Shown here: piece by piece, positions 34,720-47,470 of the stretch
Layout: each line of letters starts with the position of its first letter
Numbering within the stretch: position 1 is the stretch's first letter
DNA from: Typhlomys cinereus
Lineage: Eukaryota > Chordata > Mammalia > Rodentia > Platacanthomyidae
NCBI GenBank assembly: GCA_023101885.1
Contig: JALPQD010000833.1
Span: 62,001 to 126,000, forward strand
Reading direction: 5' to 3'
DNA: 64,000 nucleotides
Translations under genes and position numbers: made by a program
The notes under the pieces: generated by a model
The model's database searches: none
Told to the model about the DNA's origin: nothing
The model's input: only the letters and a program-made list of their open reading frames with translations

Positions 34720-35755
34720 CAAATACATTCTCCATCCTCTGATTTAAAAAAAACACTAATCTATCAGCTAGATACAGATGATTTAGAACACCATCAACTT
34801 ACCTGATAAATTGGCCCTTAAAAAATAAGAACAGAATAAACATTCAATTACATGTAGAACATTCACCATGGTGGGCTAGTTACTAGGCCAGAAAACACGT
34901 CCTAGGAAATTTAAAAGAACTTAAATAAAGGTACAATCCTTCACAAAGTCTTTCTAGATTAACCTGTTGAAAACAGCACTTCTCATATTACACTTACAGA
35001 GAATTCTCAAGTACTCACCATCTTCTTCAAATATAACTGGGCATCAGGTGCATGTGGTGTAAGAATACCTTACACACTGTCATCTCCTTTCCTTTTGATA
35101 GTCTATTAGCATGACTTTTGTCTTTATTACTGATATCTTGGATATCCTGGACACCACAAATGTGTGAACATAATAGTACCTAGGAGAGGCATGCCCCATT
35201 ACAATTTATAAATGTTCTTTTGTAATGATGAGACATATAACAAGAGGTAGGAAGAACTGCAAACTGCACAAAATTAGGATAATGAAATCCTTGAACATAA
35301 CATGATATCACTCAGGTCGTAAGAACTGGTAATATTTATCAGTAAGAGACTCCAGTCTAAGGGTATTTTGCTGTCACCTGACAAAAACAAGGTTAACTGG
35401 AAAGCAGAGGTTAAATAACAGATCATAATAGCTCCTGTTCCTGAAACGAAACCCGTTTCTGATTTGCAGTTATGTAGTTAGCAAATTTATTCACCCTATG
35501 TCCAATCAGAACCTTCTCCTTCGCCTCTACATCTTCCATTAATCGCCTCTATTTAGCAATAAATCAAAGGAATTAAGCTTTCTAAGTCTGATCTGTCTAT
35601 AAATTGCTGTTACAGCTTAAAATGGTATCTGAGAATCAGGAACAGAAAATCCAACTATTCTTACATTAAGGTGCACCTTCTCAAGTTGTTTAAAAGAAAA
35701 AAAAAACAGCCTTAGAAACTAATAGCCACAAGCCACACACAGCTTTATTTTAAAT
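34720..35755. other. No gene recognised
   Basis: AT-rich, no credible frame or named repeat. Confidence 0.4.
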
Positions 35756-36013
35756 TGTTTTAGTGTGTGTGTGTGTGTGTATGTAACAGAGGGCATGGTG
35801 TGTTCCTGTAGAGGACCAAAAGTGACTTCAGAAATCATCCCGGATTGATTCTACCTCCTTTTTGCTTTGCTCTGGGATTACCAGGTTCTGCCCCACCAGG
35901 GCCAGACGTGCAGGCCACCACCGTTTCTGCCTGGCATTTTTACATGGGACCTGGGATCCAAATTCAGGGCCTTCTGCTTGAGGCAGTCTTAACCCCTCAT
36001 CTCTCTCCAATCT
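35756..36013 (-). mobile_element. Type A SINE, antisense
   Basis: GT run (35764-35780), reverse type A body (agaaatcatcccggattgat; gctctgggattaccaggttc) and a decayed head at the right. Confidence 0.8.
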
Positions 36014-36615
36014 CACATATAGCTTTTAAAACAGGAATACTGCTCAGATTACTTGTGAGAACAATGGTCCCCTGAATACTGAATATACATACATGCTGTC
36101 ATAGTTAACATGCAGGCGGACTGCAACACATGCTTACAAAACGGGAAGCTTTTTATCATAAATGTAAAGTTATATCATGTCCCAAATATTAAAAAAAGGT
36201 CTGTCTGTCTGGATCAAACTAAATCATCAAAAACCTACATACCTGAACTTCTTTTTGCTGGCACAAAAATACCCTTACTAGAATGAGTCGAGATTTCAGC
36301 CATCTGCTAATATTTAGGACCATTTAAAAATACTTCTGTTCTATTTACTGATATGACTTGGCATCTTGGTGAAGAAGTTTCTTCTACTCTTCAGTGCCAT
36401 GAAGCAATTCTTTCCCAGAGTAACTAGTAATTCTTTTATTTGATAAGCACTTTAATGTCTAATACTAACCACATTACCTTCTATTTGTGGTCTGCCCATT
36501 TCCCAGAGCAGATTTACAGTCCAAGCATCAACATTTTGGGGTATTAATGTCACATTTGATTCAACTCCATCCAAACACCAGATTTTCTCATTTACTTTTT
36601 TAAATATTATTTTTT
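36014..36615. other. No gene recognised
   Basis: AT-rich unassigned sequence. Confidence 0.4.
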
Positions 36616-36633
36616 AAATTCTTTCTGGGGCTG

Positions 36634-37725
36634 AAAATTAAGCACTGTATGTACTCCCTAATAGGTGGCTCCTAGTATCAAACTCACCCAGCCCACCTTG
36701 AGACACTCATAGGTACATCTATGTAATACCTACAGTAATTCCAAGGATTATGAATAGGAGGGATGGGGTTGGAGGGCCACACCAGACACAAGGAGAGAGG
36801 GGACCATGTTACAGCAGAGAAAATAGGCCTCCATCAAGGAATGCAAGTAAGTAATGTGACACCTGGTTAAGTTCACAGACGTTCGTTCCTGATCATGTAC
36901 AACTGAGGGGGTATGATCTCACCAGAAGGGGAGGACATATAGTCTGGCAGATAAAAAGTAATCATTTTGCAAATGGGTGACTGACCCCTCCCTCACTGAG
37001 GTTTCCTACTTTTATTACATCAACCCTTGAATGTGCTATTATAACAAGACTCCAGTTTAACAGCTTTTTGTCTCTGATCAGGGGGTGACATACAGTGCCC
37101 ATCACAATGGAGTGAAGGGCATTGCAGGAGCAGCAAAACTGCAAAAGAAAATCAACAAACCACAATCCAGAACTTCAGAGACTCTATATCAACCACATAG
37201 AACTAGGCCAGCCTAATCTCCCCCCCATCCTGAAGCTCAGGGACATTTGCAGAAGAGAGGGCGGTAAGATTGTAAGAGCAAAAGGATGGGAGGAGCAATG
37301 ATTTGCAAGATTCTCCACACTAGTTAGGGCCGAAGCAATCATAATAGGACTTTGCATGCCCTGCGCAATGTCCAACACTATTGACCTCACAAAGTCTAGC
37401 ATCTGCTAAAGGCACCAAGATCCTTGGAGGCAAGGGATTGACAGCCATAGTAGTGTTCCTATGCTTAAAGGGAACACGAGAAAGGGTTCAGGGAAATGCC
37501 ACTGGGTCCTTGTACGTCATTGGAGAGGAGGACCAAGAGGAGAGTTAGGCATACACAATAAAGGACTCTCTGGGAATTGGGGGGGGAAGTATTGGGGGAT
37601 GGGGAGGGAGGGAGGGGAAACAGGAGGTTTGGGGGGGAGGAGGAGGGAGGGAGGGAACTGGTCTACCTATTAAGTTTGTATGAGCGGAAATAATAAAAAA
37701 TGTATAAAAAAAGAATTAGAAAAAA
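36634..37725 (+). mobile_element. 5'-truncated L1 inserted in a SINE head, 18-bp duplication
   Basis: Starts just before the ORF2 end (actgtatgtactccctaata) and holds the whole young-type 3' UTR with the G-rich tract at 37580-37660. The repeat aaattctttctggggctg (36616-36633, 37726-37743) contains the first bases of a type A SINE. Confidence 0.95.
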
Positions 37726-37734
37726 AAATTCTTT

Positions 37735-37927
37735 CTGGGGCTGGAAAGATGGCTCAGGGGTTAAGACTCTGTCTCACAAGCAGAAGGTCCTGAGTTTGGA
37801 TCCCAGGTCCCTCCACTTCTGGCCCTGGTGGGCAGAGCTTGGGAAATCCCAGAGTGAAGCAAGGAGGAGGTAGAAGCAATCCAGGATGATTTCTGAAGTC
37901 ATCCTTGGCTGTCCACAGGACATATAG

Positions 37928-38010
<83 letters not shown>
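37735..38010 (+). mobile_element. Type A SINE with (CT)n(CA)n tail
   Basis: Head ggggctggaaagatggctca, type A body, a CT run (37933-37972) then a CA run to 38010. Its first bases are duplicated at 36627-36633 by the L1 insertion. Confidence 0.92.
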
Positions 38011-38013
<3 letters not shown>

Positions 38014-38380
38014 TTCATTCTGGAAGATGGAGTAAAAATAATCATACAATTTTTCAGCCACAGTTGACACCACCACCATCCTTAAAATAAGTGTTCTTAC
38101 TATCCTGGGTCAGTAACTTTGCAATCATAATTTGTAACCATTAATCAAAGCCAAGAAAGTTGCTCTAATTTTTGTCCCTATCATGTAACCCAAGATAGAC
38201 ATATAAATATGTTCTAGCATTTCACTACTTTCAAACAGATACTGTGTCACACTTCTATGGAACAAGATTCCCCCTTCTTCCCCACCCCCCCCCCCCACAC
38301 ACACACGCATATACACACACACAAAGAAAAAAAAATCCATCTTTTGAGAATCAAGTGAAAGTTATGATCCAGAAGCCTGT
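38011..38380. other. No gene recognised
   Basis: Unassigned, with a C-run and CA-rich stretch at 38282-38325. Confidence 0.4.
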
Positions 38381-38855
38381 GTAGTATCGCAAACATATCC
38401 AGTGAAAAAAACAATTTGCCTCTTATGTGCTAGAGTCACAGACATGAGCAAAATAAGTGTTTGCCCTCATGGAGGGTCTACTCTAGTTAGTGGACTCATT
38501 AAAAAATGCTACTTCTACAAGAGCGGCATGGGCTTTTTCCTGTCAGCTTTTCTCCATGGAAGGGTAAAGATCTCAAGAGGCCCCATACTCCGAGAGACAT
38601 TTGAGGGTATTGCTGATGGTGAGAGAAGTGGTTTTCCTCAGTGGTATGCCTACTGAAAAATGCTTCACACACACACCATCAAAGGCAACACAGATGTAAC
38701 ACAGTATGCCACACACATGAGAAGCCATGAAAATAGAAGGGAGACTTGTAGGTGGGAAGGGTTGCAATGGGAAGGGGGAGATGGGATTGGAGATTAAAAC
38801 ATAAAAATAAAATTCGCTATATTCAGGTATGGAACACTAAAAGAATAATTTAAAA
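38381..38855 (+). mobile_element. Lx-like old L1 3' UTR
   Basis: Matches the copy at 46050-46795 in ggaagggtaaagatctcaag, the ccatactccgagagac block, the acacacatgagaagccatga block and the A-rich end. Confidence 0.55.
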
Positions 38856-39004
38856 AACCTTAAATGTTAGATGGATGGAGATCTCATCTGAAAGAAAAAT
38901 ACCCACAAATGTACCAACAAGCCTAAGTCCTTCCCTAAAAACAAACCTAAGAGTCAAATTCAGTATTCTTTGGGATCTAGGGATCTGGGGGTACCTAGTC
39001 CTTA

Positions 39005-39190
39005 TGTTTTTTTTTTTTTTTATTTCCCACTTATACAAACTTAACAGGTACACCGGTCCCTTCCCTCCCGCCACCCCCCCACATCCCTGTGCCCCCTCCC
39101 TTCCCCCTCCCCTCCCCATTCCCCAGTGCCTCCCCCTCCCATCCCTGGAGCATCCTTTAATGAGCATGCCAAACTCTCCTCTGGTTACTT
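39005..39190 (-). mobile_element. L1 3' end fragment, antisense
   Basis: T-run, then acttatacaaacttaacagg, the C-rich tract and gcatgccaaactctcctctg. It is the last ~185 bp of the young L1 3' UTR. Confidence 0.88.
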
Positions 39191-39204
39191 GGTAATAAAA
39201 CATT

Positions 39205-39475
39205 CAAGATGGGTGTGGTAGTAATTGCATTCAATTCCCTCAGCAGACAGGATTTCCACAAATTCAAGGCCAGCCAAGACTACATAATAAGATATCAAAA
39301 CACAAAACATAAGTGTATGCTTATGTCACGACTGGGAAATATTTCATGTACCAGAATATGTGGTGGAGGTGGGAGGATCAGAAATTCAAGGCCGATCTTG
39401 GCTCTATGGTGAGTTTGACGATGCCCTGGGCTACATGAGCCATCCAACTCAAAAACAAAGAATAAAATATTCCTT
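39205..39475 (+). mobile_element. Two diverged B1-like SINE pieces
   Basis: 39205-39310 (gggtgtggtagtaattgcat; aaattcaaggccagccaaga) and 39365-39475 (gtgggaggatcagaaattca; ccctgggctacatgagcc) both carry B1-type text. Confidence 0.5.
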
Positions 39476-39739
39476 CTATTTTGATGATACAAATGTCATG
39501 TTGCTCATTTTTATCCCATCTGTATGTAAAGACATGACCCCTGCCTTGCTCAGCCTCCTCAGCCAAATTCATCTTTCCTCAGAATTTCTCCCTCCAGCTG
39601 ATGTATTTGTCGTCTTAACCGAATAGATGCTCTAAGAGAACACTATTGTCTGTGCCTCCCCTAGCACCTACATGACACTTGAAATGGAAAGAATCAGTTA
39701 ACTGTAGCCAGCAAGTCAAATTCAGGTTGCCACCCATTT

Positions 39740-39985
39740 GCATCTGTGTGTGTACCATACAACACTTAAGTGCGTCCCTGTGAAGGCCCAAGACTGACTT
39801 CGGAAATCATCCTGGATTGCTCTACCTTTTTTGCTTTGCTCTGGGGTTTTCCTGACCCCATCTTCCAGAGCAGGGAATTCTAGCTGCCACCATTTCTGCC
39901 AACATTTTTACATGGGATCTGGATTGGAACTCGGGTCCTTTTGTTGCAAGCAAAGACTTTAAGCCCTGAGCCATCTCTTCAGCTT
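39740..39985 (-). mobile_element. Type A SINE, antisense
   Basis: Reverse type A body (cggaaatcatcctggattgc; gggatctggattggaactcg) with head gccctgagccatctcttcag at right. Confidence 0.8.
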
Positions 39986-41509
39986 TCCACATATTTTTGT
40001 AAATAATTATTTAGAATTTGGTAATACTGACATGTTATCACTGCTTTCTCCCTACAAGCAAGGAAAGCACAAGACTCAAAAGCCTCAAGGTATTTACTTT
40101 TTGACTGTATTTTTATAGACGTGGTTTGACAACTCATTTGTCCCTGATTTTCCAAGCTGGAAGCACCCTCAGAATATCAACTGGTTCTTAACACTTTAAG
40201 CCAGAACAAGTACATGTTCAAAACTATCATAACCAAAACTTCTAATTTACTTCCAACATAACTTATTCTTATATTCTTTTAGGGGTTTATACATATATTC
40301 ACATCATTTTTAGCCATTATCCGATCTCTTACTTTTCCTATTATGGATTCTTCTTCCCCATCTGCTTCCCCTGTGTTCCCATGTCCTTCTGTGAGTGTAG
40401 CTTACCAAGTCCCATCTGGATTCCTGTTAATGGCATGTGCCTGTACACTGGAGCAGAGACAAACCACTAAGGTTAGTAGCTCCCCTTCTCTCCCATTCAG
40501 CCTGAACCCTTGTTAGTCTAAAGAAGGTGTGGTGCCTTGGGATACTAGCACAAAGGAAGTGGAAGCAGGAGTGTGAGCTTGACCCCTGCCAGGATATATA
40601 ACCAAACTAATCTCTAATATGCACACATACAGATTCCTACCAACTTCATAACTCAAAATAGGTCCTTAAGTTTATTAACCTTTTAGATATTATACAAAGT
40701 AACAGGCCTATAGCATTTTCACAAATGTTGCTGTTACACTTTGCCCCCCCCCCCGCCTTACCTGTTCCTTCCTGCTCTGAAATAGTCCATTTTGATTGAG
40801 AAAAAATTGTTCTTTCTCCAGTACTTTTTCATGTTCCACTGCACACTTGGCCCCCTTTGTATATATGCACGTGTGCATGTGTGTATGCATGTATATATGC
40901 GTGTGAGTGTGTGTTTAAAATGTTGGCCACAAGTTTGAAACAGCATTGTCAAGGTATTTTTTATTCCTATAATCACATACTCTTCAAAACATGAATGCAG
41001 CAAATGGAAAACTCTTCCTTAACATTTTCTAAACAAATGATTTCAAGGTAAGTCATGTTCTTTTGTCAAAGCCAAAAATCACTTTTACTTTTTATGGCAG
41101 GCACAATATTGGTATATGGATCACTCTCCCATAAATATTCTACTCATTGGCTCCTGAAAAGTACAATTATCAGAAACACAAATATATACCCTCAAAATGT
41201 ATATATACCCTCTTGCCAATTTGAATGTGTGTTCATCACATTTTAATCCTTTAAAGAAAGGTGTATCCTTTTCAACTCTGAAAACTTTAGTTTGCACAGA
41301 TACCATTGTTTCCAAGACAATAAGAACTAAATACTTAATAGGTATGTTTTCACCTGGTTGCTTTCTCCAAGTAATCAAATTAGAAGTTTTTCTCATTATT
41401 GATGATGTTATTTGACAATATAGCCCATATAGAAAAAAAGGAGCTAGAAAAACTAATGAATTCACCTTACCAAGTTATTCTAAATAAGCAACAATATACA
41501 CAATGATAT
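39986..41509. other. Intergenic, no gene recognised
   Basis: Sequence downstream of THOC2. 40250-40640 resembles an old antisense L1 3' UTR (ttttaggggtttatacatat). A C-run lies at 40743-40756. The rest is unassigned. Confidence 0.4.
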
Positions 41510-42272
41510 ACACTCATTTGAGAAAACTATTGTTTATTTAGAAAAAAGGTTACACTGGTAGAATTCAGTAGATAAAAAATTCTTTTAAAAATGTCACCTT
41601 GAAATGTTTTCAGATGTAAGTTTAGCAATACAAAGCTCCTGTCACTATAGAATTAAAACACAATTTTTATTTCTTTTTCCCCCAAGATTTGTCTAATTAC
41701 AGGAAATAATGGCAAGGGACAAGTGAGCGCTGGTATATTTTTCTTTTGCAAACAGGTTTAATGTTGCACACATACTTTATATAAAACGATTCTTAGGCAT
41801 TGCATAAGACACTGCTTCCCACTTTATTTTTAGTGACTAACATTAAAAAACAGGTCAAATAAATTAGGATTGAGTTCTAAAATGAGGTAAATTTGAAATC
41901 ATTCGATAACTGCTTATTTTCAGTTTCGAACAGTAAAAAGGAAGCATTTCGTATGGGGATTTAACCCAGGCAATTTTAATCAAAAGTGAAGTTCTGTACA
42001 CATGTAACCTCATTTGCTTATTGGGAAATATAAGCAGCACATTGTGCTAAAATATGGAATAATTAACACTTTCAGCCATTACTGAAAATAAACATGTGGA
42101 ACTTAGGCAACAAGTTAAAATACAATAATAGACAACATTAGTTTTATTTTTTCTGTATGGATCAAGAAAGCAAATAATTGAAAATGGGCCTTCTTCGTTC
42201 ATATTCTCAGCAATCTACTCAGGCAAATACATTTCTGGTCACAGTTGAACAATTCCATCACATTCTTTCCAC
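41510..42272 (-). other. THOC2: THOC2 last exon, untranslated (3' UTR)
   Basis: On the minus strand a pyrimidine-rich stretch ending tttgtttgtttcag precedes GTGGAAAGAATGTGATGG at 42272, a good U2-type acceptor. This pairs with the donor CCAAG|GTAAGT at 49384 downstream of the stop codon. The sequence below is free of repeats, unlike its surroundings. AATAAA signals lie at 42143-42148, 41823-41828, 41666-41671 and 41533-41538 (plus-strand tttatt). I chose the last as the outer limit, giving an end near 41510; earlier cleavage would give shorter UTRs. The exon is inferred from splice signals, not from a remembered mRNA. Confidence 0.6.
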
Positions 42273-43059
42273 CTGAAACAAACAAATTGGTTACATGGAT
42301 AGGTAAGGGATAGGAGGAGAGAAGTCAAAGCAGGAAATGATAGAATAGGAGGAGAGTTGGGAAAGGAAGAGGAAAGTGTGTCAAACGAAAAGAGGAAGAA
42401 AAACAGTTTTAAGAAAGAAATTTAAATGGATTCTGTCGCTAACAAAAACTTGAATTCGGTTTCCAAAAAATGAAGAAATACTTGTGAAGTTTTCATTATC
42501 CAATCTTAGAAACCAAAGACAGGCACACAATGACTTTTAAGAAAACACTAAACATTTTTAGTGTCTGAGAGAGGGAGGAGGGTAGACAGAAAGGAAAGCA
42601 TGAAACAGCAACAAGTACAACATTCTATGGTAACAAAAGTAATAGAACATGTGGCAAAGAAAAGGAACCTAGTTTACATGATAAACCCAAAAGAACCCAT
42701 TTTACATTATTAACCAAAGAAAGAAAAATGACGTCAAATTTTTCAAAAGGACATAATTTTAATAGTGAATTATATTAAGATGCAATGTCTGCTAAATTAT
42801 AAAAATTGCTTTAAAAATATATTGACTAAATTATACTTGTTTCCTTTATGTATTGACATTTTTCCAAATACTGCATAATGAAATAAATGCAAAACATGTT
42901 CATTACAGCATGTGGCAAATAATTTCTTATCTGCCTAACATGGTTCTTAGTCAAATTTTAAATTAATGCATAACGCATTAAACATTATTGGTGAAAATAC
43001 TACATTCACATAGTTCATAAAACCAGAGCTAGAAGGGACCTTAGAAAATAACCACTAGC

Positions 43060-43600
43060 ATGAAATGCTGACAAATAATTTACATATCATTTCTACAGAG
43101 CAATCTGTTCATACCAGGAATAATCTTGACATTATCAATTATAAATGTGGATACACTGATGATGAATGTACAATTTTAATACTTAAAAATCATTTCTGTC
43201 CACCAACTGATAAATGGATAAACAAAATGATACACATTCACTCAAAGGAGTATCACAAAAGGAGTAACCACAAAAGGAATGGATTATTGATACATGCTAC
43301 AACGTGGATGTATCTTGAAAACATGACACTAGTTAAAAGAAACCAGGCACCAAAGGCCATCAGATATTGCATGATTCCATTTATATGAATGTCCAAAACT
43401 AGACTTCATAGAAAGTACATTAGTAGTTGCAGCGGCTGAGGAAAGTGGAGAATTAAAAATGACCTCTAGCCTGCATGGAGCTTCTTTTGCAGGTGAGAAA
43501 TATCCTGAAATCAGACAGTGGTAACAACTATACCACCACACGGTGAATATACTAAAGACCACTAGAACATTTTTAAATGGCCCATTTATCTTGATTATTT
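43060..43600 (+). mobile_element. Ancient L1 (L1M-like) ORF2 end and 3' region
   Basis: tgataaatggataaacaaaa, gatacatgctacaacgtgga, gattccatttatatgaatgt and gtgaatatactaaagaccac occur in the order of ancestral mammalian L1 3' ends. Confidence 0.75.
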
Positions 43601-43749
43601 TAAAAAACAATGTTCTAATAAAGAACATTATAGCATCCATATGACCACAATCAAGAGACTAAGAAAAGGTGTCTAAGTAAATTTCAATAAAGAAAAAGAA
43701 GACCATCATGGTATCCACATGATCATAACTAGAATAAGAAATGAGATCT

Positions 43750-44430
<681 letters not shown>

Positions 44431-44514
44431 TTGTTAACTAATGGTGAAATGGTAGGATTACAAATTTGAAGTCCACTCCCAAGTTCGATAAACTTCACCA
44501 AGCACTAGTCACCA

Positions 44515-44640
44515 ATCAAGTACACCTATATTAATACCAACACTTGGGAGGCTGAAGCAGGAGAATCAACATGAGTTAAAGGTCAACCTGGACTACATGG
44601 CGCTCTAAGCTAGCCTGAGTTACAGAATAAGACCCTATCT
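44515..44640 (+). mobile_element. B1-like SINE
   Basis: acacttgggaggctgaagca, agttaaaggtcaacctggac, tacatggcgctctaagctag and gaccctatcttaaaa are the B1/7SL layout. Confidence 0.75.
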
Positions 44641-44656
44641 TAAAAATCCAAAAGAG

Positions 44657-44750
44657 GGGCTGGAGAGATGGCTCAGGGGTTGTGACTCTGTCTCACAAGC
44701 AGAAGGTTCTGAGTTCGGATCCCAGGTCCCACGTTAAAAAAAAAGAAAAA
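44657..44750 (+). mobile_element. tRNA-head-only SINE copy with 14-bp duplication
   Basis: Only ~80 bp of the tRNA-like head (gggctggagagatggctcag ... gagttcggatcccaggtccc) precede an A-rich tail. The perfect repeat aaaatccaaaagag at 44643-44656 and 44751-44764 shows that this short form is the complete insertion, not a deletion product. Confidence 0.92.
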
Positions 44751-45869
44751 AAAATCCAAAAGAGGTAAGAAAATCATAGTGATGAAAGAGAACTAAACTC
44801 AGTCTTCAGAATTCTATTTTCAACAGTTATTATTTTATTTTATTAACTTTATGCCAATCATAGGCTATGTTTGTCTAAGTTTACTTTTAAATTAACACTT
44901 TGATAATATGTGCCACTTTGACAATTAAAAATAAGAGTTTAACTTATAAGATGTAAGGTCACAGAGATTTCCCTATTTACAGTAAAGATTTTGCTCATGC
45001 TTCTCAAAACCATTTTCTATGGCAAACTCAGTTCATAATCTGCTATCCTCCACCACACACACCTACACTGTTTGGAACTATAAACTCTATTGTTGATATC
45101 ATACTTGAAGAATACATTCAAACAAAAAGGTGGTCTTTAATTCTGCTGAGACCAGATTACCCTAACAAACACTACTTTTATATGTGTAATTATCTGAAAC
45201 TTCTCAATTTTGTTTAACTGAAAACAGGTCTTACGCTAATAAGATATGTTTCACTAGTTTACAGATTTCTTGTAAAATTGTCCTTCTATGGCAAAAAAAA
45301 TTAAGATGAACTACGAAACACAAGTCCATTAAAATAACAGCTAACTAACTTAAGGTTAACTGCTACCTAAAAGGTAGTATCACAGAATTGTGTTCCCTGC
45401 ATTTTACTAGCACTTGAAGTCATCATTTTTTAATGAGCCTATTGTCTCATTAAATATACCAATCTCTCCATTCAATTTTAATTCTTTCCTGTTCTACAAT
45501 CCCTGACTTGCTCCCCCTCCAAAGTTGAAGCTCACAAAAAGATGAAGGTAACATTTCAAAAACCAAAAGAATATTTCTAAGGAGGAACATATACATCTGT
45601 AGCCCTGTGCTATAGTCAGACAGAAACCACCTATAAGTATATACAAAAACATTTTGTTCAAAAAAGAGTGTGAATAGACATACCCTGTACGAGGGAATGT
45701 AAGTACAACAGAAATGCTCCTACAAAAGCCAAATGCAATTAAACAAACTTCCAAGCACTGGGTATGACCTCCTAATAAGTTGTTGGTCAGAAAGGTCTCA
45801 AAGGCCATTCCCACTCTCACCCCCCAAATAGTACAGGCTTCTGCCATCGCTCTTGGTTGCCTTCCAGAA

Positions 45870-46795
45870 ACTTATACTAAGGCTCCATGATGAAGACACA
45901 ACACATGTTGATCACAGGACATGGAAAAAAAATAGCTAGAACTGGTGTGGAAGCTTCCTCCTTGCTACTTTCTAGTACTATGAAAGTTGCAAGTTACAAA
46001 AACAACCACCCTGGCAAGAGGTGACCATCAGTGTAATAGTGTGAATGTCAAGGAGGCAGCTGATAGCTTCAGATTGTATTTAAGGACTCCTTTTCAACAG
46101 GAAACACCTTCGTGATTTTGTACACCAAGCCATAGATTGGAAGAACACTCAGCACTTGACTTAGAAGTGTCCTTTTGCAATGCAAAGTGTTTATTACAGA
46201 AAATCATGACTGACCAAAGTGGACTAAATAAATGACTGCAGACCACTGGTCTCTAAACAGGGCATCTATACTGCCCCCTCCAGCCCAAAGCTCAGGGAAT
46301 ATCACAGAAGAGGGGGGAGCAGTAAAAGTGCAACAGTCTGAAGGGGGACAGGAATGTGACCAGACAATAGTTCTGGACATGACAGAACTGTTGTATCCAT
46401 GAACTAAGATATATGCGCTTATATACGATGTACATAGGATTTGGTCTATCAACATTTCATCATGGAATGGGAAAGATCTTGGGAGGCCCTACAACTCCCT
46501 GAGAGACTATTGTGGGTTAATGTTGGGGTAGGGGCACAGAAGATGCTCTTCTCAAAGGTATATCCTCTAGTACATGATTTATGCTCCAGCAAGTACTCAG
46601 GCACATGCCATCAAAGAATAATGAAACTCAAGTGGGCCACACATATGAGAAGACATGAAAATAGAAGGAAGTCTGGCAGAAAAAAAGGGTTATAATGGTA
46701 GGAGGAGGGTGAAAGGGATTGATGATTAAGGTGTGAAAATACCATAAGTTCAGTGTATCCATGTATGAAACTCTGAAAAAATAAAAGAAATGCCT
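45870..46795 (+). mobile_element. Lx-like old L1 3' UTR
   Basis: Longest of the three related copies: gaagacacaacacatgttga, cttgactt-type middle, atgtacataggatttggtct, then gatgattaaggtgtgaaaat and the A-rich end ctctgaaaaaataaaag near 46795. Confidence 0.6.
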
Positions 46796-47354
46796 GTTGT
46801 AGGAACAAGCTGTCAGAAGATCGTTACTGGCAAGAAGACTCTCTACCCAGGGCTCTCAATTAGGAAGTTCAGCTGGACTGATTCAGCTGGATTTTTCATA
46901 AGTGCCTAAATGACAATGTATGGAAGCCTCCCCCAGGGGAACACTGGTGCACCCAGGACTTTTGATTGTGAACTCCAACTGCTTGCGCAGCCAGGACTTC
47001 CCCATTCATTTCTGATGGATGTTGTAAGTACTCAATTTGATGATGGTACTTTGCCTGTTGTCCTAATGGGCTACTCCAGACATTTCTGTTGGATGTTGTC
47101 AAAACTTGATTTAATGATACTTTGCTATCTATCTGCTACCTGGTAATACTTCTTTTACTTAGAAGCCTCACACCAAAGGGAATGCTCTACTCTGCCAGAG
47201 GAGCACGCTTTGGCTGAGGGACACAGCACATAGGACAAGTTTCACGGCTGCCATAAATAACTAAGAACATGTTGTAAAATACTCCAAATAATCAAGAGAA
47301 ATTGGAATTTCTGATCAATTTTCTGAATATTAAAAGTCACTAAAAAGCATTATT

Positions 47355-47470
47355 TTAATTGAATGGTATATATCTGCAATCCCAATACTTGTGAGGATGA
47401 GTAGGAGGATTGCCACTGAGTCTGATGACAATTTTAGTCAGCAAAGACTTTTTCCTGCAGTGTTGGAGAC
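47355..47470 (+). mobile_element. Diverged B1-like SINE
   Basis: gaatggtatatatctgcaat, cccaatacttgtgaggatga and gtaggaggattgccactgag echo the B1 order. Confidence 0.45.
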
